Of a DNA stretch of 64,000 bases, positions 55,784-64,000 are shown in pieces (positions within the stretch are counted from its first letter, which is position 1; each line of letters opens with the position of its first letter). The stretch comes from Antonospora locustae (taxonomy: Eukaryota; Microsporidia), in the NCBI GenBank assembly GCA_007674295.1, contig CM017457.1, forward strand, positions 84,922-148,921, given 5' to 3'. Under the pieces are notes generated by a model, which was not told where the DNA came from, did no database searches, and saw only the letters and a program-made list of their open reading frames with translations. A program made the position numbers and the translations under genes.

Positions 55784-57660
55784 GCGCCTTCGCCAGATGA
55801 AGACAAGACAAGCAGCTGTTCACTGTGTTTCGTCAATGCAGCGTGCATGCGCAGATGCACATTCCACCAGGGCAAGACAATCGGCCGGGTGAAGAAAGTG
55901 TGCATCGTTGTCTGTGCCACTTTGTTGATGCTCGGCTGCAAGCAGCAGTTGCAGCCATTTTCAAAGACAGCAACTAAGCCAGAGAAGCAGAGTGGGACTC
56001 CAGACAATGCCGCTGCACAGAGACATAGAAAGGGCCTTGGCGACTTCTACCAGAGCTCACACATAGGGCGTGTCTGGTGCTTGCAGAGAAGCCCGCATGC
56101 GCTGCTGCTATCAGAAGAAGGACGCAAATGTCAAAACAGCCTTTGTCCACGGCCTTGTGCAGAAGCACAGTGTGCTTGTGGGCAGAAGCCAGACAAATTG
56201 TCATTGGCAGAACAATGTTGGAGGGACTGTGAGCATGTGCATCTGATTTGAAACGTGCTATTGCTTTTTCGCCGCATGGATGTCGCCAGGTCTTTGAGTA
56301 CGACGACGAACACACAGCCTCTTTTCGATGCTACAGCAGCGTGCACACAGAGCACTTTCTCACCAGTGAAGTGCCAAGGACACATGCAGAGGACATGCAG
56401 GCATCCTACCTGTACCGAGCCCAGCAGACAGCACGTGAGAGCACAAACACACAACAACTGCCTGGACTTGCACAGGGACATCGTGCTCTGGCGTTGGGCA
56501 CATGCACGAGCCACGGTGCGTCTGTTGAGGCGTCTTGGCCAGAATGCTGCTTGGGCATTCGCAAGCTGTTCTTGTGCAGAGACGTTCAAGTTGCCCGAAG
56601 AGATGTACAACAGAACCAAGGTGCAAGCACAGCCGCAGGAGCAGAGAATCCTTGCTCACAAGCCACGCTCTTGCACTGTCGTTCGGTCAGGCACACACTC
56701 CGATGAAGCAGTGTTCACACTGTATGGAGAACTGTTTCGAAGCCGCAAAGTGTCAAAAAGAAGTCCGATTCCTGCTAGAAGCAGTGCTTCTTTCCGACGG
56801 AGGGGCAGCAAGCTTTGTGCCGTCGGACCTGATGGAAAACGTCGAGGCAGCCACACTGGCGTGCTTCTGCAACGATGCGAGCCCGTGATCGCCAAACAAT
56901 GGACACGCTCGTCCCTCTGCGCCCTATCGATTTCTCGGGCAGCAGATAAGTGGGGCTTCCATTCTGCAAGCACTGCTGCGACCTCTTTGGCACAGAATGC
57001 CAGAGGACCCGGGACTTGCCAAAAGAGTCCAGAGGGCATGTATCTTGCAGTGGACATGCATGCACCTGTGTGCGGGTCGTCTGTCCTCGGAGCAGACATT
57101 GTATGTGGAGGCACAATATGCAGTTGCACACACCATGGTGCCATTGGAGGCGTGTGCACACATCGACGCGTATTCCACAGGACATGTTGTGCATGCGAGA
57201 GCGATAGCCAGCTCTACTCTGCGTGCACCTGGTGCAGAAGCTGCAGAGCAAGCTTTGCTCAGGGACACTCATGCTCGCGGCTACATAGTGCGCAAGCTGT
57301 TTGCAACGAGTACTGCGCGCATGCAGATGGTGCTCACTCACAAAGAGCACTACAGGTTGCCAACCGAGAAGAAAGAGCACGAAGACAAACAAAGACACAT
57401 ACGCGTCAGCTCTGCAGCGGAGACACGCGTCGCAAGCAGCGCAGAGGCCGCGAGACAGCCGCGCTGAAGTGCAGGGGTGCTTGGACCAAGTGGCACAGAA
57501 CGGAGAGGACTCGACGGAGACGTTTCTGTGTGCACATCTTGAGACCACAAGTGCATCGGACAGAATACAGAGCACCCACAGCTGCTGTGCATACATTAGG
57601 ACAGAGTGCGAGCGCCCCTTCGGAAAGCCAAACAATCAACCGCACAAGGACAGAGTGAGA
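55784..57660. pseudogene. GC-rich region of long overlapping broken frames
   Basis: Unlike the rest of the window, this 1.9 kb is rich in GC and in Cys/His/Arg codons and is open in several frames on both strands. On the plus strand one frame is open from 55847 to 57658 with a single TGA at 56249; its first part begins with a possible signal peptide (VCIVVCATLLMLGCK). Another plus frame, 56535-57467, reads more protein-like, with one TGA at 56886 (SGASILQALLRPLWHRMPED, AEQALLRDTHARGYIVRKLF). Yet another covers 56248-56703 (CRQVFEYDDEHTASFRCYSS). I cannot choose one real frame. A decayed or frame-shifted accessory gene is the best reading. Confidence 0.35.
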
Positions 57661-58086
57661 CCAGCAGAAATATCGCTGCAGGCGGCGTTGTTGTAACACA
57701 CGAGGAACGCAAACTGAGAACCACTGCAACACAAGTGAAAGCACACGTGGCTTGTCCGATTTTCTGACGTAGAGTTTGTCTCAATCAACGGTTACTGCAA
57801 AAGAAATGGACGATGATTCGTCAATGCTCGTGTAACACACATCGACATGATAGCAGTTGTTCGCGCAGATGCAACAAATAAAGGCAATTCATCTACACGC
57901 CACATTACCTCTGGATGTGCGGTGTCACAAGCACACAGAGGTATGACATGTCAAATGTGTTTGCTGACAACTGCAGTCCAAAAAGAGTGACAGCATTGCT
58001 AGGTACATCATCGAGTCTGTGCACGTGTGTGCACAAGCCAAGGAATAGTACCTTTACCACATTTACAGGCGATAGGGAAGCAGCCC

Positions 58087-60576
58087 ATGTATCTGCAGAG
58101 GACGGTGTGCATGGGAATGCATGTGCTGTGTTGCCTCGGCACAAGAGACAGCAGCGCGCAACCTGACGAGAGTGCACTCACAGTGTGCATCTCCAACGAG
58201 CGTGCAGTCAAGTTTTTGGACGATAACGGAGAATTTGTTGAGGAGAAAAGATACAGATTCGACATGCGTGTTCGGTGGGACAGAGAGGCATTTGGCAGGG
58301 CAGTCGAGATGCTTGGAGGACTGCAGAGCTGTATCGATGCTGAGAAGATGAAGGCGATTCTGAGAGCAATGGCCGGTCAGAGCACAGACACAGAGAGTGC
58401 ACACATGCACGACACAAGAGGTGCAGCGGAGATTCTATGGAACAGAGAGGTGTTTGACAGGGCAGTCCGAACTCATGGAGGAAGACTGCAGAGCAACGTC
58501 AATGCTGAGGAGATGGAGGCGATTCTGCATGCAATGGCCTACCAGAGCACAGACAAAATCGACATTCTGCAGGTGTCTGGCTATATGGAGGCAGTAGCAA
58601 AGCATAGCGGGGGGAGTTACGAGATCGCGTGGGACATAGAGATCTTTGATAAGGCATACAGCATACTGGTCGGAAAGGAACAGTACAAAGTGAATGCAGA
58701 CGAGATAGTGGAGATTGTGCATCTGATGGATTATCTGGGCATACAAAAGGAGTGGGAAGAGGCGTGCTATGGCAAGCTGGCAAGAAAGACAATGGAAGAC
58801 TACAAAGAGGCAGCAGGATCCATCGAGATGTTCATAAAGAAAGCAGCAATGCTATGGAAATTTTTGTTGTCGCATGTGCAGAATCTTCTGGGGCTGCATG
58901 TGGAAAGAAAGACAACAGATGACTGCAAAGAGACAGCAGTAGAGTACATCAAGAAGTTCAGGGAAAAAGCGGTGAAAGAGAACATAAAGCCACAAAGCTT
59001 CTTGCTGTACACGCAGCACCTTCTGAGGCTGTATGCAGAGGAGCACGGAATGCGTTTGACGGTGGACGAGAAGAGAAAGACACTCGATCTTTGGCGCACT
59101 AATAGCAAGAAAGAGCAGAGAGAGAACAGAACAGAAGACTGGGAGCTGAGATTGGAGGTGAGCGACGAGTACAGAAGACAGACAGAGGTGCAGCGAGTGG
59201 CAGAGGTGCTGATGGAGGTGATGGACACAGCAGTCAGGGTGGACGTAGAGGAGTGGAAGCCAGAAGACAAGATAATGGTGGAGAGGATCATTTCCAAGGC
59301 AAAGAAGACGGAGCTGAGAATAAAGAGCAGTAAAGTAGAGCCAGGAGCGATCGCACAGCACATGCGGAAGCTGAAGAACAATGTCGTGGAGCTGGGTGTT
59401 TCAGAAAACCATCTAAGCGACAAAGACTGGAAGACAATAGGAGAGATAACAAGTATCAAGAGACTGAACATGAGTCGTTGTAATCTTCAAGCAGGAAGCA
59501 TCGCAAAGCACATGCAGAAGCTGGACCTTGTGGAGCTGAATGTTTCAGAATACGAAAACCTGATCGAAATAGATTGGATAACAATGGGAAAAATGACAAA
59601 GCTTAAGAGACTGAACATAAGTGATTGTAACCTTCAGGCAGGGACGGTTGCACAGCACATGCAGAAGCTAGACCTTGTAGAGCTGAATGTCTCGTGGAAC
59701 AGAAACCTAAGCGACGAGGACTGGAAGACAGTGGGAGAGATGACAAGGCTTGAGAGGCTGAACATAAGCAATTGTAACATACGAGCAGGGGCAATCGCAC
59801 AGCACATGCAAAATCTGAACCTTGTGGAGCTGAATGTCTCGTGGAACAGAAACCTAAGCAACGAAGACTGGAAGAGAGTGGGAAGTATGACAAGGCTTGA
59901 GGGGTTATACATAAACTATTGTTACGTACAAACAGGAACAATCGCAGAGCACATGCAGAGTCTGAAGAACAATCTTGTAGATCTGAGTATTATGCGAAAC
60001 AGAAACCTGTGTAACAAAGACTGGAGAACAGTGGGAGAGATGACAAGGCTTGAGAGACTGAACATAGTGAACTGTGACATACAAGCAGGAACAGTCGCAC
60101 AATACATGCAGAAGCTGAACCTTGTAGATCTGAATATTGCGTGTAACAAAAACCTAAGCGACGAAGACTGGAGAACAGTGGGAGAGATGACAAGGCTTGA
60201 GAGGCTGAGCATAAGTGATTGTGACATACAAGCAGGGGCGGTTGCACAGCACATGCAGAAGCTGAACCTTGTAGATCTGAATATTGCGTGTAACAAAAAC
60301 CTAAGCGACGAAGACTGGAGAACAGTGGGAGAGATGACAAGGCTTGAGAGGCTGAGCATAAGTGATTGTGACATACAAGCAGGGGCGGTTGCACAGCACA
60401 TGCAGAAGCTGGACCTTGTGGAGCTGAATGTTTCAGAATACGAAAACCTGATCGAAATAGATTGGATAACAATAGGAAGAATGACAAAGCTTAAGAGGCT
60501 GAACACAAGGGGCTGTAAGATACAAGAAGAGCAGTTTTCGAGATACCTTGCAAGACTCAGATATCGCATATACTAA
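58087..60576 (+). CDS. Large LRR protein with N-terminal POZ/Skp1-like repeats (paralogue A)
   Basis: The frame opens at a GTG (58027), but the ATG at 58087 directly follows CCC (CAGCCCATG), giving 829 residues. Residues about 40-240 hold three repeats of a half-domain like the C-terminal part of BTB/Skp1 folds (REAFGRAVEMLGGLQS...KMKAILRAMAGQS; REVFDRAVRTHGGRLQS...EEMEAILHAMAYQS; EIFDKAYSILVGKEQ...EIVHLMDYLGIQKEWE). A basic, helical middle follows to about 425. The C-terminus has eight units of 49 residues, each two leucine-rich repeats (LVELNVSWNRNLSDEDWKTV, then GEMTRLERLNISNCNIRAGA). A substrate-adaptor or host-facing LRR role is an inference. Its paralogue lies 1.07 kb downstream. Confidence 0.8.
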   Translation: MYLQRTVCMGMHVLCCLGTRDSSAQPDESALTVCISNERAVKFLDDNGEFVEEKRYRFDMRVRWDREAFGRAVEMLGGLQSCIDAEKMKAILRAMAGQSTDTESAHMHDTRGAAEILWNREVFDRAVRTHGGRLQSNVNAEEMEAILHAMAYQSTDKIDILQVSGYMEAVAKHSGGSYEIAWDIEIFDKAYSILVGKEQYKVNADEIVEIVHLMDYLGIQKEWEEACYGKLARKTMEDYKEAAGSIEMFIKKAAMLWKFLLSHVQNLLGLHVERKTTDDCKETAVEYIKKFREKAVKENIKPQSFLLYTQHLLRLYAEEHGMRLTVDEKRKTLDLWRTNSKKEQRENRTEDWELRLEVSDEYRRQTEVQRVAEVLMEVMDTAVRVDVEEWKPEDKIMVERIISKAKKTELRIKSSKVEPGAIAQHMRKLKNNVVELGVSENHLSDKDWKTIGEITSIKRLNMSRCNLQAGSIAKHMQKLDLVELNVSEYENLIEIDWITMGKMTKLKRLNISDCNLQAGTVAQHMQKLDLVELNVSWNRNLSDEDWKTVGEMTRLERLNISNCNIRAGAIAQHMQNLNLVELNVSWNRNLSNEDWKRVGSMTRLEGLYINYCYVQTGTIAEHMQSLKNNLVDLSIMRNRNLCNKDWRTVGEMTRLERLNIVNCDIQAGTVAQYMQKLNLVDLNIACNKNLSDEDWRTVGEMTRLERLSISDCDIQAGAVAQHMQKLNLVDLNIACNKNLSDEDWRTVGEMTRLERLSISDCDIQAGAVAQHMQKLDLVELNVSEYENLIEIDWITIGRMTKLKRLNTRGCKIQEEQFSRYLARLRYRIY
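60115..60408 (+). repeat. Two identical 147-bp LRR units
   Basis: 60115-60261 and 60262-60408 are the same base for base by eye (49 codons each, LNLVDLNIACNKNLSDEDWR onward). Neighbouring units differ at many sites, so this is a very recent in-frame duplication. In addition, unit 2 (59521-59667) and unit 8 (from 60409) share a nearly identical first 100 bp (VELNVSEYENLIEIDWIT), which points to conversion or shuffling between non-adjacent units. Confidence 0.85.
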
Positions 60577-61480
60577 GATAGCATGTCAAAAGACAAAATA
60601 CAATAAGTGATGCCGGGACAGCCGTTCGAAAAGGCATTGTGTGGCATCAGCCAAGTGTCTGGATGTTGCTCTGTGTCTGTAGCTGGCGACAACCGCCAGC
60701 GAGGAGGAGATGCATGGCCAACAGCAGGCATGGATGCGCTGGACCGAGTGGCAGCTAAACCAGAGCCCTAATAAACGCAGCCTATATATCTCTTTTCACA
60801 CAGCCAAAGGATTGCACGTCAGACAGAGACCGCTCAGGCAGAGTCACACGAGTATCTGAATGCACTCTGTCCCGTCTTGTTGCACCGGCTCTGCAGACGC
60901 ATATTGTGACCCATTGTCTGCAGCTTTGAGCCGCGTGTTGTCATGGCAGTGTCCGTGCGGGGTGCCAGTGCATGTCTCTCTTTCCAGCCTAGCGGCCTCC
61001 TCGTGTATTCTGTGCACTAGAGATAGCTGCTGCGTCGAGCCGAAAAGGTCTCCAGGCGGTGTCCGATGAGCACTTTGCAGAGAACATCGTCATGCCACCT
61101 GAACTTGTGGCCCGTTCTCTTCGCACCGTGTTTGCGACTCGGCTTACCTGTCGCCTCGACATGGTTTCTTGACAAAACATTCTCCTCACTCATATACCGC
61201 ATTCCTTGGAAGAATAGGGAAGGTGGCCTAGGAGATCAACAAGGACACGAGAAGGCTGGGCGAGAAGAGTATGCAGAAGAGAGATACAGTGCACAAGAAC
61301 CCACAGAGAACCCGAGAAAAGCACAGAACAACTAAAAGAGAGTTTGTGGAAAGTCCTGAGGAAAACGGATGATTTGACACAAACGTTACCACAATACTCT
61401 AAACGGTCATGCAAGCTGACAGCATGGACAGCAGAGAAGAAGCACGTTCGAAAAGGCGTGGACACAGGGCAACAGCAGCA
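60577..61480. other. Spacer between LRR genes with coding debris
   Basis: About 0.9 kb with no intact gene. A plus-strand fragment at about 61025-61170 reads like protein (LQAVSDEHFAENIVMPPELV followed by ARSLRTVFATRLTCRLDMVS) and ends at a stop; upstream frames are broken (TAG at 61017 and again at 61023). No family is recognised. Confidence 0.35.
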
Positions 61481-63410
61481 CCAGGCGAATGAACAAATAA
61501 AGGATCTTTCTACATCTGTCACATTCTAGCACGAGTATCCACACGCACTGTCAACCTCAGTTCAAAGAGAGACAGACTGCTAGGTGCATCATCGAGTCTG
61601 CGGAGATGTGTGCACGAATGAAGTGACAGGACACACGGCAGAATGACAGCACTTTCACCACATTTACAGACGATAAAAAACAGCCTATGTGCAGTCAAGT
61701 TTATGGACGAGAAGAGAAACGTAGTCAAAGAGAAAAGATACAGATTCAACATGTGTTTTCAATGGGACAGATATGTGTTTGACAGGACAGTTGAGATGCT
61801 TGGAGGACAGCAGAGCCATGTAAGTGCCAGGGAGATGGAGACGATTCTGAGAGCAATGGCCAGTCTGAGCACAGACACAGAAAGTGCACACATGCACGAC
61901 ACAAGAGGTGCAGTGGAGGTTCAGTGGGACAGAGACAAGTTTGCCGAGGCAGTCAAGATGCTTGGAGGACAGCAGAGCAAGGTCGACGGCGAGGAGGTGG
62001 AGGCGATTCTGCATGCAATGGCATACCAGAGCACAGGGAAAGTCGACATGCTGCATGTGCCTGAATACAAAAATACAGGAACAAGGTGGGAAAGGAAGAC
62101 TTACGAGATCGTGTGTGAAAGAAATATCTTTGAGAAGACATGCAACATAATGATGGGAAAGGAGCAGGAGAAAGTGAATGCAAGCGACATGGTGGATATT
62201 CTGCATGTGATGGATTACCTGGGCATACGAAAAGAGTGGGAATGGGCGTGCTATGACAAGCTGGCAAGAAAGACAATGGAAGACCACAAGAGAGCAAGGC
62301 AGAAATCAGCAATAGAAGAGATCAGGGTGTCCAGAAAAGAAGAAAAGTCAGTGGGCAGAAGGCTATTGAACATCTTCTTGTTATGCATGCAGAATCTTCG
62401 ACGACTGTCTGTGAAAAGAAAGACAAAGGAAGACAACAGAGAGGCAGCAATAGGAGACATCGAGGAGATCGGAAAAGAGCTTGTGGCAGATCCCAACAAG
62501 ACAGACAACATCTTTTTGTACACACAACACCTTCTGAGACTGTATGCAGAGGAGCACGGAATGCATTTGACAGTGGACGAGAAGAGAAAGACACTCGATC
62601 TTCGGCGCAGTCATAGCAATAAAGATCGAAGAGAGAACGGGACAGAAGACTGGATTCTGAGAGTGGAGGTGAGCGAGGAGTACAGAAGACAGAGAGAAGT
62701 GCAGCGACTGGTGGAGGTGCTGATGGAGACGAAGGACATATCAGTCGAGATGGATGTAAGGGCATATAGGCCAGAAGACAAGCAAATGGTGGAGAGGATC
62801 GTATGCAAGGCAAAAAAGACTGGATTGAGAATAAAGTGTGGGAGAGTAAGGCCGAGAGCAATTGCAGAGCACATGCAGAGTCTGAAGAACAACATAGTAG
62901 AGCTCGATGTCTCGTCAAACGAAAACATGGACAATGATGACTGGAAGACAGTGGGAGAGATGACAGGGCTAGAGAGGCTGAATATAGGATATTGTAGCAT
63001 ACAAGCAGGAAAGATCGCACAGTACATGCAGAGTCTGAATCTAGTAGGGCTGGATTTATCATGGAGTAGAAACCTGAACGACGAGGACTGGAAGACAGTG
63101 GGAGAGATGACAAATCTCAAGAAGCTGAACATAAGTGGTTGTGATGTGCAAGAAGAGCAGTTTTCGAGATATCTTGGAGGACTCAGATGTCACATAGAAA
63201 GATAGCATCTCGAAAGAGAAAACCAACATGTGGTGCCATAACGGCCCGCCAAGAAGACACTGTGTTGGCCATGTACAGCCAAGGCCTGCAAGTCACACAG
63301 TGTCTCTGCACTTTGGTAACAGCCAGCGAGAAGACAGGTGTGTCCAAGAGCAGCAAGCGCGGATGCGCTGGACCAAATGGCAGCAAGAGCAGCACATCTA
63401 AATAAATTTT
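61480..63410 (+). repeat. Tandem duplication unit B (LRR gene plus flanks)
   Basis: The second copy of the unit described at 57.85 kb. Shared words occur in the same order: AACAAATAAAGG (61491), GCTAGGTGCATCATCGAGTC (61582), CACCACATTTACAGACGATA (61655), the LRR gene, and GATGCGCTGGACCAAATGGC (63362). It is shorter, mainly because the LRR array has two units instead of eight. Confidence 0.65.
61643..63205 (+). CDS. LRR protein with N-terminal POZ/Skp1-like repeats (paralogue B)
   Basis: A 520-residue paralogue of the gene at 58.1 kb. The three N-terminal repeats (RYVFDRTVEMLGGQQSHVSA; DKFAEAVKMLGGQQSKVDGE; NIFEKTCNIMMGKEQEKVNA) and the basic middle align along their length (shared LYTQHLLRLYAEEHGM, TVDEKRKTLDL). 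The LRR array has only two 49-residue units (DWKTVGEMTGLERLNIGYCS; LDLSWSRNLNDEDWKTVGEM), ending in the same EEQFSRYL. The region matching the paralogue A start codon and CCC box is deleted, so the start is either 61643 or the ATG at 61703. It may be expressed differently or be losing function. Confidence 0.7.
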   Translation: MTALSPHLQTIKNSLCAVKFMDEKRNVVKEKRYRFNMCFQWDRYVFDRTVEMLGGQQSHVSAREMETILRAMASLSTDTESAHMHDTRGAVEVQWDRDKFAEAVKMLGGQQSKVDGEEVEAILHAMAYQSTGKVDMLHVPEYKNTGTRWERKTYEIVCERNIFEKTCNIMMGKEQEKVNASDMVDILHVMDYLGIRKEWEWACYDKLARKTMEDHKRARQKSAIEEIRVSRKEEKSVGRRLLNIFLLCMQNLRRLSVKRKTKEDNREAAIGDIEEIGKELVADPNKTDNIFLYTQHLLRLYAEEHGMHLTVDEKRKTLDLRRSHSNKDRRENGTEDWILRVEVSEEYRRQREVQRLVEVLMETKDISVEMDVRAYRPEDKQMVERIVCKAKKTGLRIKCGRVRPRAIAEHMQSLKNNIVELDVSSNENMDNDDWKTVGEMTGLERLNIGYCSIQAGKIAQYMQSLNLVGLDLSWSRNLNDEDWKTVGEMTNLKKLNISGCDVQEEQFSRYLGGLRCHIER

Positions 63411-63782
63411 CACAACAGACCACAGTCCTTTTCGCGAGGCATTGTCCAGTCAACTGTCAGTGTTCTTCAACTCGTCCGGAGGAAGTCTGGCAAAGATGCG
63501 AGGATGGAAGCCATGTCAGATGACTGATCTGGACAACGAGCAGGGTCGCGCGATCCAGCACAAAAGAAGCGTGCACACCAAAGCAGGAGTCACGAGAACA
63601 GGAGATGACTGGAGAGAGCACAAAAAGAAGGTCGCGCAAACACGACAAGATCGAGAGGTGGACAGAAATGCAATGACATGCATTTATGAGAGTTGTCAAA
63701 AAAGGAGCACATAGCACGCAACAAGTGAAACGTATTCCAGGAATAGCACAACATAGAGAGGTATGCTGTTGATTTCCCTGGA
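63206..63782. other. Downstream flank of LRR gene B
   Basis: No gene is supported. It includes the 3' end of unit B with an AAATAAA at about 63399. A plus frame at 63442-63714 has no CCC box and an odd composition. Confidence 0.4.
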
Positions 63783-64000
63783 ATGATAGCATTCCAGTTC
63801 AAGCCGTTGGATGCGTCCTTGCACGTTCCCACCATGCAGCCAAAGAGCTCGGAACACCACACCAGTTTTTCAGCGTACCACCAGATGGAGCCGGGTGCAT
63901 TGAGGGGTTTTCGGGAAGTTTTCAGCTGGCAAGGTCAAGACATCAGTTCTTTGAGGACAGACACACGTTGTACACGGTCTAGACTGCAGCATATGCAGAG
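63783..64000 (+). CDS. Possible 5' end of a gene running off the window
   Basis: The ATG at 63783 has CCC 4 nt upstream (TTCCCTGGAATG) and the frame stays open for 72 codons to the window edge (MIAFQFKPLDASLHVPTMQP; GALRGFREVFSWQGQDISSL). A neighbouring frame is also open for about 65 codons, so this is uncertain. No family is recognised. Confidence 0.35.
   Translation, partial: MIAFQFKPLDASLHVPTMQPKSSEHHTSFSAYHQMEPGALRGFREVFSWQGQDISSLRTDTRCTRSRLQHMQ

Larger units (their letters stand above)
57850..60790 (+). repeat. Tandem duplication unit A (LRR gene plus flanks)
   Basis: The unit begins near 57866, where AACAAATAAAGG is shared with unit B (61491). It shares the upstream words GCTAGGTACATCATCGAGTC and ACCACATTTACAGRCGATA, the LRR gene, and the downstream word GATGCGCTGGACCRARTGGC (60734). 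The copies differ by substitutions and many indels, so the duplication is old in the flanks, while the coding parts stay alignable. Confidence 0.65.

Noticed and set aside
56775..57635. 286-codon minus-strand open frame
   Set aside because: Very rich in Cys, Arg and His with no domain; it mirrors the GC-rich plus-strand frames and looks like a composition effect.
59922..60569. 215-codon minus-strand repetitive frame
   Set aside because: It is the antisense shadow of the LRR array; its repeats simply reflect the 147-bp units.
1..64000. tRNA, 5S rRNA, snRNA and telomere repeats
   Set aside because: I looked for B-box (GGTTCRANNCC), U6 ACAGAGA contexts and TTAGG-type repeats in the gaps by eye and found none convincing; a covariance-model search would be decisive.
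1..64000. CRISPR arrays, bacterial insertion sequences, operons with ribosome-binding sites
   Set aside because: Gene content and CCC-box starts are eukaryotic; no direct-repeat/spacer arrays or transposase genes were seen.

Overview
The window looks like a 64-kb piece of a microsporidian (fungus-related intracellular parasite) genome. The evidence is short eukaryotic genes that are mostly intron-free; shortened versions of core fungal proteins (NDC80, NSP1/NUP62, SPT5, CDC73, DOA1, VID27, DPB2, SEC20, ISD11, NFS1); a UDP-GlcNAc pyrophosphorylase for chitin; three polytopic transporters of one MFS family; and a short CCC motif just upstream of most start codons, a promoter signature known from microsporidia. 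The species cannot be fixed from the sequence alone. Many starts were moved downstream from the longest open frame to the ATG that directly follows a CCC box.

Layout. 0-4 kb is gene-poor: a leucine-rich-repeat-like protein, a small secreted protein whose frame seems to continue broken downstream, and coding debris. 4.1-17.7 kb is compact housekeeping DNA: VID27, a small coiled-coil protein, ISD11, NDC80, TRM82-like, NSP1/NUP62, a REB1-like Myb protein, a SRC1/HEH-type inner nuclear membrane protein, UAP1, two MFS transporters and a DPB2-like polymerase epsilon subunit. 17.7-19.4 kb holds a decayed EEP-fold nuclease. 19.5-31.9 kb holds an XMAP215/Stu2 protein, IMP4, a Derlin, SPT5, a Mei2-like RNA-binding protein, CDC73, DOA1/PLAA, a small RNase P subunit (RPR2) and a GID8-like protein. 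32-53.6 kb holds acetyl-CoA synthetase, U2B''/U1A, a SUS1/ENY2-like protein, V-ATPase subunit E, a class V myosin, a third MFS transporter, a Ski2/Brr2-like pseudo-helicase, YOP1/REEP, a calmodulin-like light chain, NFS1, SEC20, two membrane hypotheticals, an Hsp110 and a PQ-loop protein. 53.5-64 kb changes character: decayed reading frames, a membrane protein split by a 19-nt intron, a GC-rich stretch with overlapping broken frames, and two tandem LRR genes with conserved flanks. This resembles a fast-evolving accessory or subtelomere-like region, but no telomere is seen.

The genes link up as follows. NFS1 and ISD11 are the two halves of the mitosomal cysteine desulfurase. SPT5, CDC73 and SUS1 are RNA polymerase II elongation/SAGA factors. 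NDC80 and the XMAP215 protein serve the spindle. IMP4 and RPR2 serve rRNA/tRNA processing, and TRM82 tRNA modification. The U2B'' homologue, the Brr2-like pseudo-helicase and the tiny intron indicate that some splicing survives. The class V myosin may use the calcium-blind EF-hand protein as its light chain. The MFS paralogues resemble transporters that microsporidia use to import host purine nucleotides.
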